Position numbers and translations under genes: made by a program
Shown here: positions 26,151 to 33,784 of the stretch, one piece after another
Position numbering within the stretch: the stretch's first letter is position 1
Layout of the letters: every line of letters starts with the position of its first letter
Notes under the pieces: model-generated
Seen by the model: the letters and a program-made list of their open reading frames with translations, nothing else
The model's database searches: none
Told to the model about the DNA's origin: nothing
Source of the DNA: Paenibacillus sp. GSMTC-2017
Lineage (GTDB): Bacteria; Bacillota; Bacilli; Paenibacillales; Paenibacillaceae
DNA length: 64,000 nt
Assembly: GCF_016019935.1 (NCBI RefSeq)
Contig: NZ_JAECMT010000002.1
Location: 186,001-250,000 of the forward strand
Direction: 5' to 3'

Positions 26151-26276
26151 ATGGAAATCATAATATTCGTACTCGTTTTGGCCTACCATTTGTTAAGATT
26201 AGTCTTTCTATTAATAGATCGATTTGATCGAACTTCTGGTCGTACGAAGAAAAAACACAAGCGCAATAATAGGTAA
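26151..26276 (+). CDS. 41-residue membrane microprotein
   Basis: AAAGG lies 6 bases before the ATG. The product has one membrane helix (IIIFVLVLAYHLLRLVFLLI) followed by a very basic tail (RTSGRTKKKHKRNNR). An earlier in-frame ATG lacks a ribosome site. Unknown function; the third such microprotein in the island region. Confidence 0.45.
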   Translation: MEIIIFVLVLAYHLLRLVFLLIDRFDRTSGRTKKKHKRNNR

Positions 26277-26710
26277 CTTAAATTAGGGCTATGAAGTAGA
26301 ATGAGCGTAGGGTGAAGACAAACCGACTAACAATCCCCAGTTACTCGGAACTACACCGGTATGTAGCACAGTAAGATTCGCAGTTTTTGTCCTTAGACGA
26401 TTAGCGCAAATTACATACACATAGAAAAAAAAGGTCAGGAGGTAGCAACCCCTGACCTTTTCCCTATTCCCTTTAGTAAGGAAATACCCATTATCTGTGC
26501 GGAAACACAGATAATTTTGATTCTTTAGCCATTCAATGGCACCTAGATTTCCTAGATCTTGCAAAGTTCTTTAAAATTACATATAAAGAGTTTCGGTGAA
26601 CCAATAATCTTCCCCAAGATCATTAGATCGGTTCCGCAGGAATCTTTTTTCTTACTCGATTGGCAATTACATTTTATCACTAATAGATCAATTTGTTAAT
26701 AAAAAGATAC
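26277..26710. other. gene-free stretch with two hairpins
   Basis: It holds a strong minus-strand terminator (26426-26463) and a second hairpin (26598-26634, GAACC...GGTTC with an inner AATCTT/AAGAT stem) followed by TTTTTT on the plus strand at 26645. An open minus frame across it runs through the terminator and is not accepted as a gene. Confidence 0.5.
26426..26463 (-). terminator. first strong terminator met by leftward transcription from glnA
   Basis: On the minus strand AAGGTCAGG pairs with CCTGACCTT and is followed by eight T. It may now end glnRA read-through, since the native terminator is displaced. Confidence 0.75.
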
Positions 26711-26880
26711 TCATTTATTAATATGAACTGTTCGCGACTTGTTATCCCACGTCACCTCTACCCCTAACGTCTCTGCAACCGCCCGCACAGGTACACACGT
26801 AAAACCGTTCTTAAGAGTACCTTTCTGCACCAGACGCACACCGTTAACAACTATATCAACTTGGTCACTTACAGGTACAT
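26711..26880 (-). pseudogene. stalk domain fragment 3
   Basis: The minus strand reads VDIVVNGVRLVQKGTLKNGF, then CVPVRAVAETLGVEVTWDNKS and a stop after TVHINK. This is one nearly complete copper amine oxidase N-terminal-type repeat without a start. Its upstream end runs into the integrase fragment at about 26880, a rearrangement junction. Confidence 0.62.
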
Positions 26881-27148
26881 GCCTAAATCATCTTTATTTA
26901 ATGCTTTTGAACGAATATTAATTCGTGCTGATCTTCCTATACACTCCCTGCGCCATACATATGCAGTACTAATGCTAGAAGCAGGAGTAGATATGAAATA
27001 TATTCAGGAGCAGTTAGGTCATGGTAGCATTCAAATTACTTCAGATGTTTATTCTCATATCTCGCGTAAACTTGAGAAACGTAACACTGATAAGATTGAA
27101 GCTTATACTTCTAAAATATTGGGGGGCAATCGGGGGGCATTTTCTTAA
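26879..27148 (+). pseudogene. tyrosine recombinase (phage-type integrase), C-terminal fragment
   Basis: About 89 residues survive of a normally 350-400-residue integrase: IHSLRHTYAVLMLEAGVDM (box II H-x-x-R), QLGHGSIQITSDVYSHIS (His and the nucleophilic Tyr) and a tail ending LGGNRGAFS. The N-terminal core-binding half and first catalytic Arg are gone; the break lies at the stalk fragment junction. It is transcribed toward the glnA attachment site 78 bases away, the usual place for the element's own integrase. It cannot be active, so the island is immobile unless helped in trans. Confidence 0.85.
27121..27141 (+). repeat. two GGGGGGCA(A/T)T iterons at the right inner end of the island
   Basis: Copies at 27121-27130 and 27132-27141 lie inside the integrase 3' end and mirror the triplet at 17434-17466. 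Confidence 0.55.
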
Positions 27149-27221
27149 AAACTCCAAAGTACCCCAAAATGCCCACCAACGATAAACCCTCTAATCTCTT
27201 GTTATATCTAGGTTCTTCCTC

Positions 27222-28550
27222 TTAGTAAAGAGTCAAATATTGATCTCTTTCCCATTGGTGAACTTGTGTACGATACATATCCCACTCGATCTCTTTCAGT
27301 TCGTAGAAATGAGCTAGTGCATGGTCGCCTAATGCCTCACAAACGATATCGCTTCTTAACATCTCGTCTAGTGCTTCCTTCAAATCAAGCGGCAAGCTTG
27401 GAATTCCAGCATCTACACGTTCCTCTTCAGACATAATGTAGATGTTGCGGTCAGTCGGAGCAGGCAATGGAAGTTTGTTTACGATACCGTCCAATCCTGC
27501 TTTTAGCATTACAGCTAGTGCTAAGTAAGGATTAGCTGCTGGGTCCGGATTACGAACTTCAACACGAGTTGATAGGCCACGAGACGCAGGAATACGAATC
27601 ATTGGCGAACGATTGCTCGCTGACCATGCCACATAACATGGTGCTTCGTAACCAGGCACAAGTCGTTTGTATGAGTTTACAGTCGGATTCGTAATAGCTG
27701 CCATCGCACGTGCGTGCTTCAAAATACCAGCCATATAATGACGAGCCGTCGTACTCAGACCAAGCTTATCCTTCTCGTCGTAGAAAGCGTTAGTACTGCC
27801 TTGGAACAACGATTGATGACAGTGCATACCAGAACCATTCACACCGAATAGTGGTTTTGGCATAAAGGTTGCATGCAAACCGTGAACGCGAGCAATCGTT
27901 TTTACAACTAGTTTAAACGTCTGGATTTGATCCGCAGCACGAATGGCATCTGCATATTTGAAGTCAATCTCATGTTGACCTGGCGCTACTTCATGATGAG
28001 ATGCTTCAATTTCAAAGCCCATCTCCTCTAGCGTCAACACGATTTCACGACGACAGTTTTCACCTAGATCCATAGGCGCAAGGTCAAAGTAACCACCTTG
28101 GTCATTTAGTTCCATTGTAGGTTCACCGCGGTCATCCGTTTTGAAAAGGAAAAACTCAGGTTCAGGACCAACATTCATTGCAGAATATCCTAGTTCTTGT
28201 GCTTCTTTCAATGCACGTTTCAAAATACCGCGCGGATCACCAGCAAATGGTGTGCCATCTGGCATATAAATATCACAGATTAATCTAGCAACTCGATCTT
28301 GTGCTACCCAAGGGAATACAACCCAAGTGTCTAGATCAGGATATAAATACATATCAGACTCTTCTATACGAACATATCCTTCAATGGAAGAACCATCAAA
28401 CATCATTTTATTATCAAGCGCTTTATCCAATTGGCTAACTGGAATCTCAACGTTTTTGATTGTGCCGAGCAAATCGGTAAATTGCAAACGAATAAAACGT
28501 ACATTCTGTTCTTGCGTTATACGTTTAATATCTTCTTTTGTGAAACTCAT
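27222..28550 (-). CDS. glnA: glutamine synthetase, type I-alpha
   Basis: 442 residues, matching the Bacillus-type enzyme. It makes glutamine from glutamate, ammonia and ATP. Seen: [26 protein letters not shown] and the ATP/metal region [13 protein letters not shown], then [17 protein letters not shown]. The C-terminus [18 protein letters not shown] is intact although the island attachment site lies in its codons. It follows glnR by 32 bases as the glnRA operon. In Bacillus the feedback-inhibited enzyme also controls GlnR. No terminator is found between its stop and the integrase fragment. Confidence 0.97.
   Translation of the reverse strand: MSFTKEDIKRITQEQNVRFIRLQFTDLLGTIKNVEIPVSQLDKALDNKMMFDGSSIEGYVRIEESDMYLYPDLDTWVVFPWVAQDRVARLICDIYMPDGTPFAGDPRGILKRALKEAQELGYSAMNVGPEPEFFLFKTDDRGEPTMELNDQGGYFDLAPMDLGENCRREIVLTLEEMGFEIEASHHEVAPGQHEIDFKYADAIRAADQIQTFKLVVKTIARVHGLHATFMPKPLFGVNGSGMHCHQSLFQGSTNAFYDEKDKLGLSTTARHYMAGILKHARAMAAITNPTVNSYKRLVPGYEAPCYVAWSASNRSPMIRIPASRGLSTRVEVRNPDPAANPYLALAVMLKAGLDGIVNKLPLPAPTDRNIYIMSEEERVDAGIPSLPLDLKEALDEMLRSDIVCEALGDHALAHFYELKEIEWDMYRTQVHQWERDQYLTLY
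27226..27274 (+). repeat. right attachment-site repeat inside the glnA 3' end
   Basis: Identical over 49 bases to 17282-17330. It covers the last 16 GlnA codons, so integration leaves the protein unchanged. Confidence 0.88.
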
Positions 28551-28582
28551 AGAATCATCTCCTCTTAGTTTCGGTCATCCAT

Positions 28583-28993
28583 TTACCGTTTATTTAAGAA
28601 ACGGGACAATTGCCCCTGAATCATTGAAGCTTGACCTGGTCTCTTCTCTATCAATTGTTGCTTAAGTAAACGATGTAGTTGTTGATCTGACATCTCACGA
28701 CGCTTCACTTCGGAATGTTCATCTACAATAGTAGCATCATCCGACTCTTTTGAAACCGGATTCATAACTTGCTTTATTCCTGCGATGTTAACGCCCTTCT
28801 CGATCAAAGACTTAATTTCAAGCAAACGCTCTACGTCATTAAACGAGAACAACCGTTGATTGCCCGCGGTTCTGGCAGGCACAATCAACTCGTGCTGCTC
28901 GTAGTAACGGATTTGTCTGGCTGTTAAATCTGTCAGCTTCATAACGATGCCGATCGGAAATAAGGCCATATTTCTGCGTATTTCATCAGCCAT
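28583..28993 (-). CDS. glnR: glutamine synthetase repressor GlnR
   Basis: 136 residues, MerR type: the wing-helix DNA-binding region (PIGIVMKLTDLTARQIRYYE, then NQRLFSFNDVERLLEIKSLI) occupies the first 80 residues and is followed by the GlnR-type flexible C-terminal tail (SMIQGQLSRFLNKR). It represses glnRA under nitrogen excess. A fitting operator lies upstream. It is preceded by GGAAGG. Confidence 0.93.
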   Translation of the reverse strand: MADEIRRNMALFPIGIVMKLTDLTARQIRYYEQHELIVPARTAGNQRLFSFNDVERLLEIKSLIEKGVNIAGIKQVMNPVSKESDDATIVDEHSEVKRREMSDQQLHRLLKQQLIEKRPGQASMIQGQLSRFLNKR

Positions 28994-29029
28994 GTCGCAT
29001 CAACCTTCCAGTTGCTCATTTATAGCTAC

Positions 29030-29080
29030 ATTGTATCTTGCACGTTACAAATGTGTCAAGTTGTGTAAGGTTTGATAACA
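29030..29080 (-). promoter_or_regulatory. glnR promoter and GlnR/TnrA operator
   Basis: Minus strand: TTGACA, 18-base spacer, TACAAT. Just upstream TGTTATCAAACCTTACA (29064-29080) fits TGTNAN7TNACA on both strands and overlaps the end of the ynbB gene. Confidence 0.8.
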
Positions 29081-30357
29081 ATTAATCCGCTCTCTACGAG
29101 CCTCTTTAATGCTGTAAGAACACCATACTTAGCATGTGCGTAAGTAAGTCCACCTTGCATGTAAGCTATATATGGTTCACGGATTGGAGCATCTGCAGAG
29201 AGCTCCAAGCTACCGCCTTGGATGAACGTTCCTGCCGCCATAATGACAGCATTCTCATAACCGGGCATATCCCACGGTTCAGGAACAACATGTGCGTCTA
29301 CTGCAGCAGCTTGCTGAATGCCCTGTACAAAAGCAATTAGATGATCTGCTTGTCCAAAACGAACAGCCTGAATAAGATCAGTACGAGTTTCTTGCCATTT
29401 CGGTTTTGTTTCGAAACCAAGCTCTTCAAACAATGCAGCAGCAAGAATGCTACCTTTAACAGCTTGACTAACTAAATGCGGGGCAAGAAATAATCCTTGA
29501 TAGATAGAGCGTGTAGTCCCTAACATTGCCCCTACTTCTCCACCAATACCTGGTGCCGTTAATCGATAAGAAGCAGCTTCAACAGCAACATGTGTGCCAG
29601 CGATGTATCCACCTGTTTCAGCGATTCCACCACCTGGATTTTTAATTAAGGAACCTGCCATTAGATCAACACCAACCTGCGTTGGTTCAATTAACTCTGT
29701 AAATTCACCATAACAATTGTCAACAAACACGATAACGTCAGCTTTTATCGATTTAACCCTTTTAACAATATCCGCTATTTCAGATACAGTGAAAGAAGCT
29801 CTCCAATCATAACCACGAGAACGTTGTACCCCTATCACCTTTGTGCTTTCATTAATTGCACCTTCAATACGATCCCAATCAAGACCGCCTTCTGGCAAAA
29901 GAGCAACTTCAGAATATTTGACTCCCCAATCTTGCAGAGAGCCCATCCCATCACCCAGCTTGCCTATCACTTTATGAAGCGTATCATACGGTTTGCCCGT
30001 TACATAAAGCAGTTCATCACCCGGACGAAGCACGCCAAACAACGCGCAACTAATTGTATGAGTACCTGATGCAAAATGTGGTCTAACAAGTGCTGCTTCA
30101 GCTCCAAATACATCCGCATACACGAGATCGAGCACTTCGCGTCCACGATCATTATATCCATAGCCAGTTGATCCAGCAAAATGATAATCACTTACTTGAT
30201 GGCGCTTAAACGCCTCTATTACTTTCCACTGATTACGTTCAGCAATCCGCTCTACTTTGCGGAAAGCTTCGTTAGCTTTATCTTCTGCCCCTTCAGCTAA
30301 ACGCTCTAACGTTTCCCATAGTTGGTTATTCACTTGATGTTCGTTATTCATGTTCAT
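29056..30357 (-). CDS. ynbB: PLP-dependent YnbB-type protein (aluminium-resistance/MetC-like family)
   Basis: 433 residues of the Cys/Met-metabolism PLP fold. The family segments include GYGYNDRGREVLDLVYADVF, VRPHFASGTHTISCALFGVL and SLIKNPGGGIAETGGYIAGT, in which the Lys is the expected PLP Schiff base. The Bacillus order ynbB-glnR-glnA is kept. The biochemical role is unsettled despite the historical aluminium-resistance label. Two close ATGs are possible (30357, 30351); AAAGGGAG serves either. Confidence 0.88.
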   Translation of the reverse strand: MNMNNEHQVNNQLWETLERLAEGAEDKANEAFRKVERIAERNQWKVIEAFKRHQVSDYHFAGSTGYGYNDRGREVLDLVYADVFGAEAALVRPHFASGTHTISCALFGVLRPGDELLYVTGKPYDTLHKVIGKLGDGMGSLQDWGVKYSEVALLPEGGLDWDRIEGAINESTKVIGVQRSRGYDWRASFTVSEIADIVKRVKSIKADVIVFVDNCYGEFTELIEPTQVGVDLMAGSLIKNPGGGIAETGGYIAGTHVAVEAASYRLTAPGIGGEVGAMLGTTRSIYQGLFLAPHLVSQAVKGSILAAALFEELGFETKPKWQETRTDLIQAVRFGQADHLIAFVQGIQQAAAVDAHVVPEPWDMPGYENAVIMAAGTFIQGGSLELSADAPIREPYIAYMQGGLTYAHAKYGVLTALKRLVESGLIVIKPYTT

Positions 30358-30459
30358 TGCTCCCTTTAATCCTGTTACGGTTGTTCAATTGATATCCAAA
30401 ATGTAAGCCTACTTATTATATACCATTTTAACAAGCTTGTCCGACTCACCTAGGTAAGT

Positions 30460-30576
30460 CTATAGTACATCTTCAGCAGTTCCAGCAAGCCGCGCAAGCT
30501 CAGCAAGAGAATGCTCGGAGTATCCGCTCATCCACTTGCCGCTTTGCTTTGGACATACCATACAAACAACATTCAT
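30460..30576 (-). CDS. possible 38-residue CxxC protein
   Basis: MNVVCMVCPKQSGKWMSGYS then a helix rich in Ala/Leu/Glu ending AGTAEDVL. It lies between spoVK and ynbB, where Bacillus has ynbA/hflX. The codon pattern looks coding, but the ribosome site (GTGG) is poor and no homologue is known to me. Confidence 0.35.
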   Translation of the reverse strand: MNVVCMVCPKQSGKWMSGYSEHSLAELARLAGTAEDVL

Positions 30577-30597
30577 ACTGCCACAAGAAAAGGATAG

Positions 30598-31581
30598 TTA
30601 AATCTTCAAATCTTCGGGTCGTATTGACATAAGTTCACTTTTAGCAGGTATGGAGCTAGAATAGTGATTAATAAGCCGTACAGCTTGATGTCGAATAGAC
30701 TTTTCAATCGTATTGCGAACAAATCTTGCGTTGCTAAATGAAAACATGTCATTCAATTTTTCTTGCATCAAATATTGACGTAGTTTAAAGACTGTCTGCG
30801 GCATCAGCACATAATCGCGTTCTTTCACCATAAGCTCTCCAATTTGCAGTAATTGGTCTACCGAGTAATCTGGGAACTCTATCTGAATTGGAAATCTTGA
30901 AGGTAGCCCTGGATTTGTAAGTAAAAATTGATCGATTTCAAGCGGATATCCGGCAAGGATTAACACAAATTGGCTGCGGTGATCTTCCATTGATTTCACT
31001 AATGTGTCAATTGCTTCCTTACCAAAATCCTTTTCCCCACCACGTGCCAGACTATAAGCCTCATCAACAAATAATACGCCACCAAGCGCTTTTCTCACGA
31101 GATCCCTTGTTTTTTGAGCTGTATGGCCAATATATTCTCCTACAAGATCTGCTCGCTCAACCTCGATCAGATGTCCTTTTGATAAAACGCCCATTTTTTG
31201 AAAAAGCTTCGCAATTATTCTCGCAATCGTCGTTTTACCTGTGCCAGGATTTCCTTTAAAAATCATGTGGTACACTTGTGAACCACCATTCAAACCTGCT
31301 TCAGCTCGCATTCGACTTATATAAAGAAGTGCATATACCTCGTAAACGAGCGATTTCACATTTTCCATGCCGATCATTGGTTCAAGTTCCTTTTGAATAT
31401 CAGCAAAGTGATCTACCGCTGGCAGCGGTTTTACATCGGGTAGAGGATCTGCTTCAAGTGCTTGAGCGGAAGCACCGCTCCCGAACACATTATGACTTCT
31501 GAGCACCACGTTAATTTGACGAGAAGGCCTTGTCGTTCCATTGCCTGATCCCGATATGACGTGTCCATTCATCTGACGCAT
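30598..31581 (-). CDS. spoVK: stage V sporulation protein K, AAA ATPase
   Basis: About 327 residues of the CbxX/CfqX-type AAA family. Walker A is GNPGTGKTTIARI, Walker B LFVDEAYSLAR, and sensor/arginine-finger regions lie in GLPSRFPIQIEF. SpoVK is needed for spore maturation in Bacillus and sits near glnRA there too. The start is ambiguous among GTG 31584, ATG 31581 and ATG 31572; GGAAAGG is close to all. Expression is expected in the mother cell. Confidence 0.92.
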   Translation of the reverse strand: MRQMNGHVISGSGNGTTRPSRQINVVLRSHNVFGSGASAQALEADPLPDVKPLPAVDHFADIQKELEPMIGMENVKSLVYEVYALLYISRMRAEAGLNGGSQVYHMIFKGNPGTGKTTIARIIAKLFQKMGVLSKGHLIEVERADLVGEYIGHTAQKTRDLVRKALGGVLFVDEAYSLARGGEKDFGKEAIDTLVKSMEDHRSQFVLILAGYPLEIDQFLLTNPGLPSRFPIQIEFPDYSVDQLLQIGELMVKERDYVLMPQTVFKLRQYLMQEKLNDMFSFSNARFVRNTIEKSIRHQAVRLINHYSSSIPAKSELMSIRPEDLKI

Positions 31582-31669
31582 CACCTTTCCTTTGTCCAGA
31601 AGCTGTGGCGGAATACCGCACTACAAGCTTATTCTATCTTGTAGACGTATATTAGCAGATTTACAGCAT

Positions 31670-32338
31670 CTATTCAGGAGAGCGGAGACCTAACGTAAAT
31701 GTGAGCCAGTCCAGCTTCCACTTGGTGAAAGCAAGCACTTCCCTTGTATCGTTGTAAAATTCATTTAGGACGCGAGATTGTACACCAGCAACACCTTTTG
31801 TCTCAAGCCCAGCGAATGTAGCAATTTCGTTAGCACGAGCAGCGTGATAGTCATGCGTTATAATTAAATAAGATTTAATACCTTTCGACTCTCCGATATT
31901 TCTACTGAAAACAATATTTTGATAAGTGCTGCTAGCCTTTTTTTCTAGTAACAGTTTGTCCTCTGCTACACCTTTTAATAGTAAGTAGTTGCGCATACCT
32001 TCTGCTTCTGACAATGTTGACGATCTACCACCAACACCACCAGTAAGAATTAACGACTTTACCGTTCCATTTTCGAGCAGGACAATAGCAAAATCTAACC
32101 GTTCCTTAAGAGCAGGACTTGGTGTATCACCCCAAAGAGCTGCACCTAGAACAATTCCTGCATCTGCTTTTGGATAGGTATCCTTAGCACTGTAGTTGTT
32201 CATTACCCAATATAAATAACCACACCAAAATATACCTGCAACTAATGACCACATGATGAAACGGAAAAAGAGCAGCCACGGTCGAAAAGCTCTCTTTCGT
32301 TTCCGTGGCTTGCTCCTCTTTTTCGGTACAGACTTCAT
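31670..32338 (-). CDS. YdcF/SanA-family (DUF218) membrane protein
   Basis: 222 residues. A highly basic N-terminus and one membrane helix (FIMWSLVAGIFWCGYLYWVM) precede a DUF218 domain outside: AGIVLGAALWGDTPSPALKE, SLILTGGVGGRSSTLSEAEG and YLIITHDYHAARA. Relatives such as SanA, ElyC and YdcF affect envelope integrity; the reaction is unknown. Its start overlaps the stop of the DUF402 gene by 4 bases, so the two are coupled. Confidence 0.87.
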   Translation of the reverse strand: MKSVPKKRSKPRKRKRAFRPWLLFFRFIMWSLVAGIFWCGYLYWVMNNYSAKDTYPKADAGIVLGAALWGDTPSPALKERLDFAIVLLENGTVKSLILTGGVGGRSSTLSEAEGMRNYLLLKGVAEDKLLLEKKASSTYQNIVFSRNIGESKGIKSYLIITHDYHAARANEIATFAGLETKGVAGVQSRVLNEFYNDTREVLAFTKWKLDWLTFTLGLRSPE

Positions 32339-32892
32339 GATTCGCTTAGCTCCCCCGTTCGTTCCCCTAAACTTTTCCGATGTCTGAGGCTAAGTGTAAA
32401 GTACCTGAAACGACCGTTACGGATGCTTGATAACAACCGACCAGCTGTCTTTCGTGCAAGTGCAGCGTCTTTGCCAGTAACATCGCCCTGTCTTAGTGCG
32501 TCTTCGAGCTCATCTTCATCCATTAAATAAACTTCACCGCTTGGCAGAACAACTACATCTAGATATAAGTCATCAAACCATGGTACCTGCTGTTCCGTTA
32601 AACCTTGTGTCTTACATATATCGATATACCACTGAACGACACGACCTTTATCATCAAACATCGTTGTTACTACAAAATGCTCGCCTTTAGGAAAATGTTG
32701 CATCCACAAATAACCTCGATCAGCTAAACATAATCTTCGACCGTTGTATTCTTTCCAAAGCGGTTCTCTAAGTTCATGAATCCGATAAAAAGTAACAAGC
32801 CCTTTGAATTCATCTCCATCAAGTGCTAAGCACGAATAGCTTCTTCGCAATATGCGACGCCAATTCGCTCGATCAGAAAATTTTCTCTTCAT
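32335..32892 (-). CDS. DUF402 family protein (nucleotide phosphatase-like)
   Basis: 185 residues with the DUF402 core: HFVVTTMFDDKGRVVQWYID, PWFDDLYLDVVVLPSGEVYL and MDEDELEDALRQG. The clustered Asp/Glu residues bind divalent metal in family members such as FomD and Bacillus YgaC, which hydrolyse nucleoside di- or triphosphate derivatives. Basic N-terminus, no membrane segment. Coupled to the YdcF-like gene. Confidence 0.85.
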   Translation of the reverse strand: MKRKFSDRANWRRILRRSYSCLALDGDEFKGLVTFYRIHELREPLWKEYNGRRLCLADRGYLWMQHFPKGEHFVVTTMFDDKGRVVQWYIDICKTQGLTEQQVPWFDDLYLDVVVLPSGEVYLMDEDELEDALRQGDVTGKDAALARKTAGRLLSSIRNGRFRYFTLSLRHRKSLGERTGELSES

Positions 32893-33038
32893 ACGGAACG
32901 TACCCTTCCGTTCAATTAGACATGCAACTGCACCAGATTAAACACTCTATAGAAAAAGATTACCATATCTTAACGTCCATCTCCAGCGAACATGGAAAAT
33001 AAACCTAGCCCCTTAGCTAAAATAACTTCGAAATGAAA

Positions 33039-33086
33039 AGAGACAGCCCCTTGTTAGGGCAAATGCCCTCACTTGAAACTGTCTCT
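33039..33086 (-). terminator. terminator of the cyclophilin gene
   Basis: AGAGACAG pairs with CTGTCTCT, with an inner GGGC/GCCC stem, directly after the gene in its direction of transcription. Confidence 0.75.
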
Positions 33087-33104
33087 GCATGTACTGCTTG
33101 TACA

Positions 33105-33761
33105 TTATAGTTCTTCAATTTTAATCGATACAACGGTAACCTTTTCTGTTGGCATCCCGTTTTTGACTGGTGTCGATGATATTGAACGAACAATATCCAT
33201 TCCATCTACAACTTTTCCGAAGATCGAATAATTAGGCTGTCTGTTCAAGTTTTCAGCATCAGGGCCTGTACAAATAAAAAATTGACTACTCCCCGAATTA
33301 GGTGATCCAGTGTTGAACATTGCTACTATGCCTTCTTCATAAACTCTTTCTGTCTCGAGCTCGTCCGGTATACGATAACCCGCATTACCTGTTCCGTTAC
33401 CTTTTGGGTCACCGGTTTGAATCATAAAAGATTCAATAATGGAATGAAAAGTTATCCCTTCGTAAAAACCTTGTTTTGCTAGAAATACAAAGTTATTAAC
33501 AGTAACTGGCGCTTCATCCGCATATAGCTCTATAACAAAGCTGCCTTTACTTGTCTCTACGTTGGCCTTATATGATTTGTTTAAATCAATAGACATCTCA
33601 GGTGTTTTATCCCAGCTCATCAACTTGATTTCATTTGACGACGGCCCACTTGAGCTTACTGGTAAGCTATCCTTCGACCCGCATGCAGCGAGTAGAAGGA
33701 TAACAGTAATTACGAGCAAAATCGTACGATATCGTTTTACATCAAGCTTCAACTTCTTCAA
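33105..33761 (-). CDS. lipoprotein cyclophilin-type peptidyl-prolyl isomerase
   Basis: 218 residues. A lipobox (ILLLAACGSK) anchors a cyclophilin domain outside the membrane: SFVIELYADEAPVTVNNFVF, FHSIIESFMIQTGDPKGNG (with the HxI/FMIQTGD core) and FNTGSPNSGSSQFFI. It catalyses proline isomerisation in exported proteins. It follows PBP1A by 23 bases on the same strand and is probably co-transcribed with it. Confidence 0.92.
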   Translation of the reverse strand: MKKLKLDVKRYRTILLVITVILLLAACGSKDSLPVSSSGPSSNEIKLMSWDKTPEMSIDLNKSYKANVETSKGSFVIELYADEAPVTVNNFVFLAKQGFYEGITFHSIIESFMIQTGDPKGNGTGNAGYRIPDELETERVYEEGIVAMFNTGSPNSGSSQFFICTGPDAENLNRQPNYSIFGKVVDGMDIVRSISSTPVKNGMPTEKVTVVSIKIEEL

Positions 33762-33784
33762 CCACCTATCTATTGCAGAGCTGA

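Noticed and set aside
26289-26564. A 91-codon minus-strand frame between island genes
   Set aside because: It runs through a strong terminator hairpin with its T/A tracts, starts at a TTG without a ribosome site and shows no recognisable domain.
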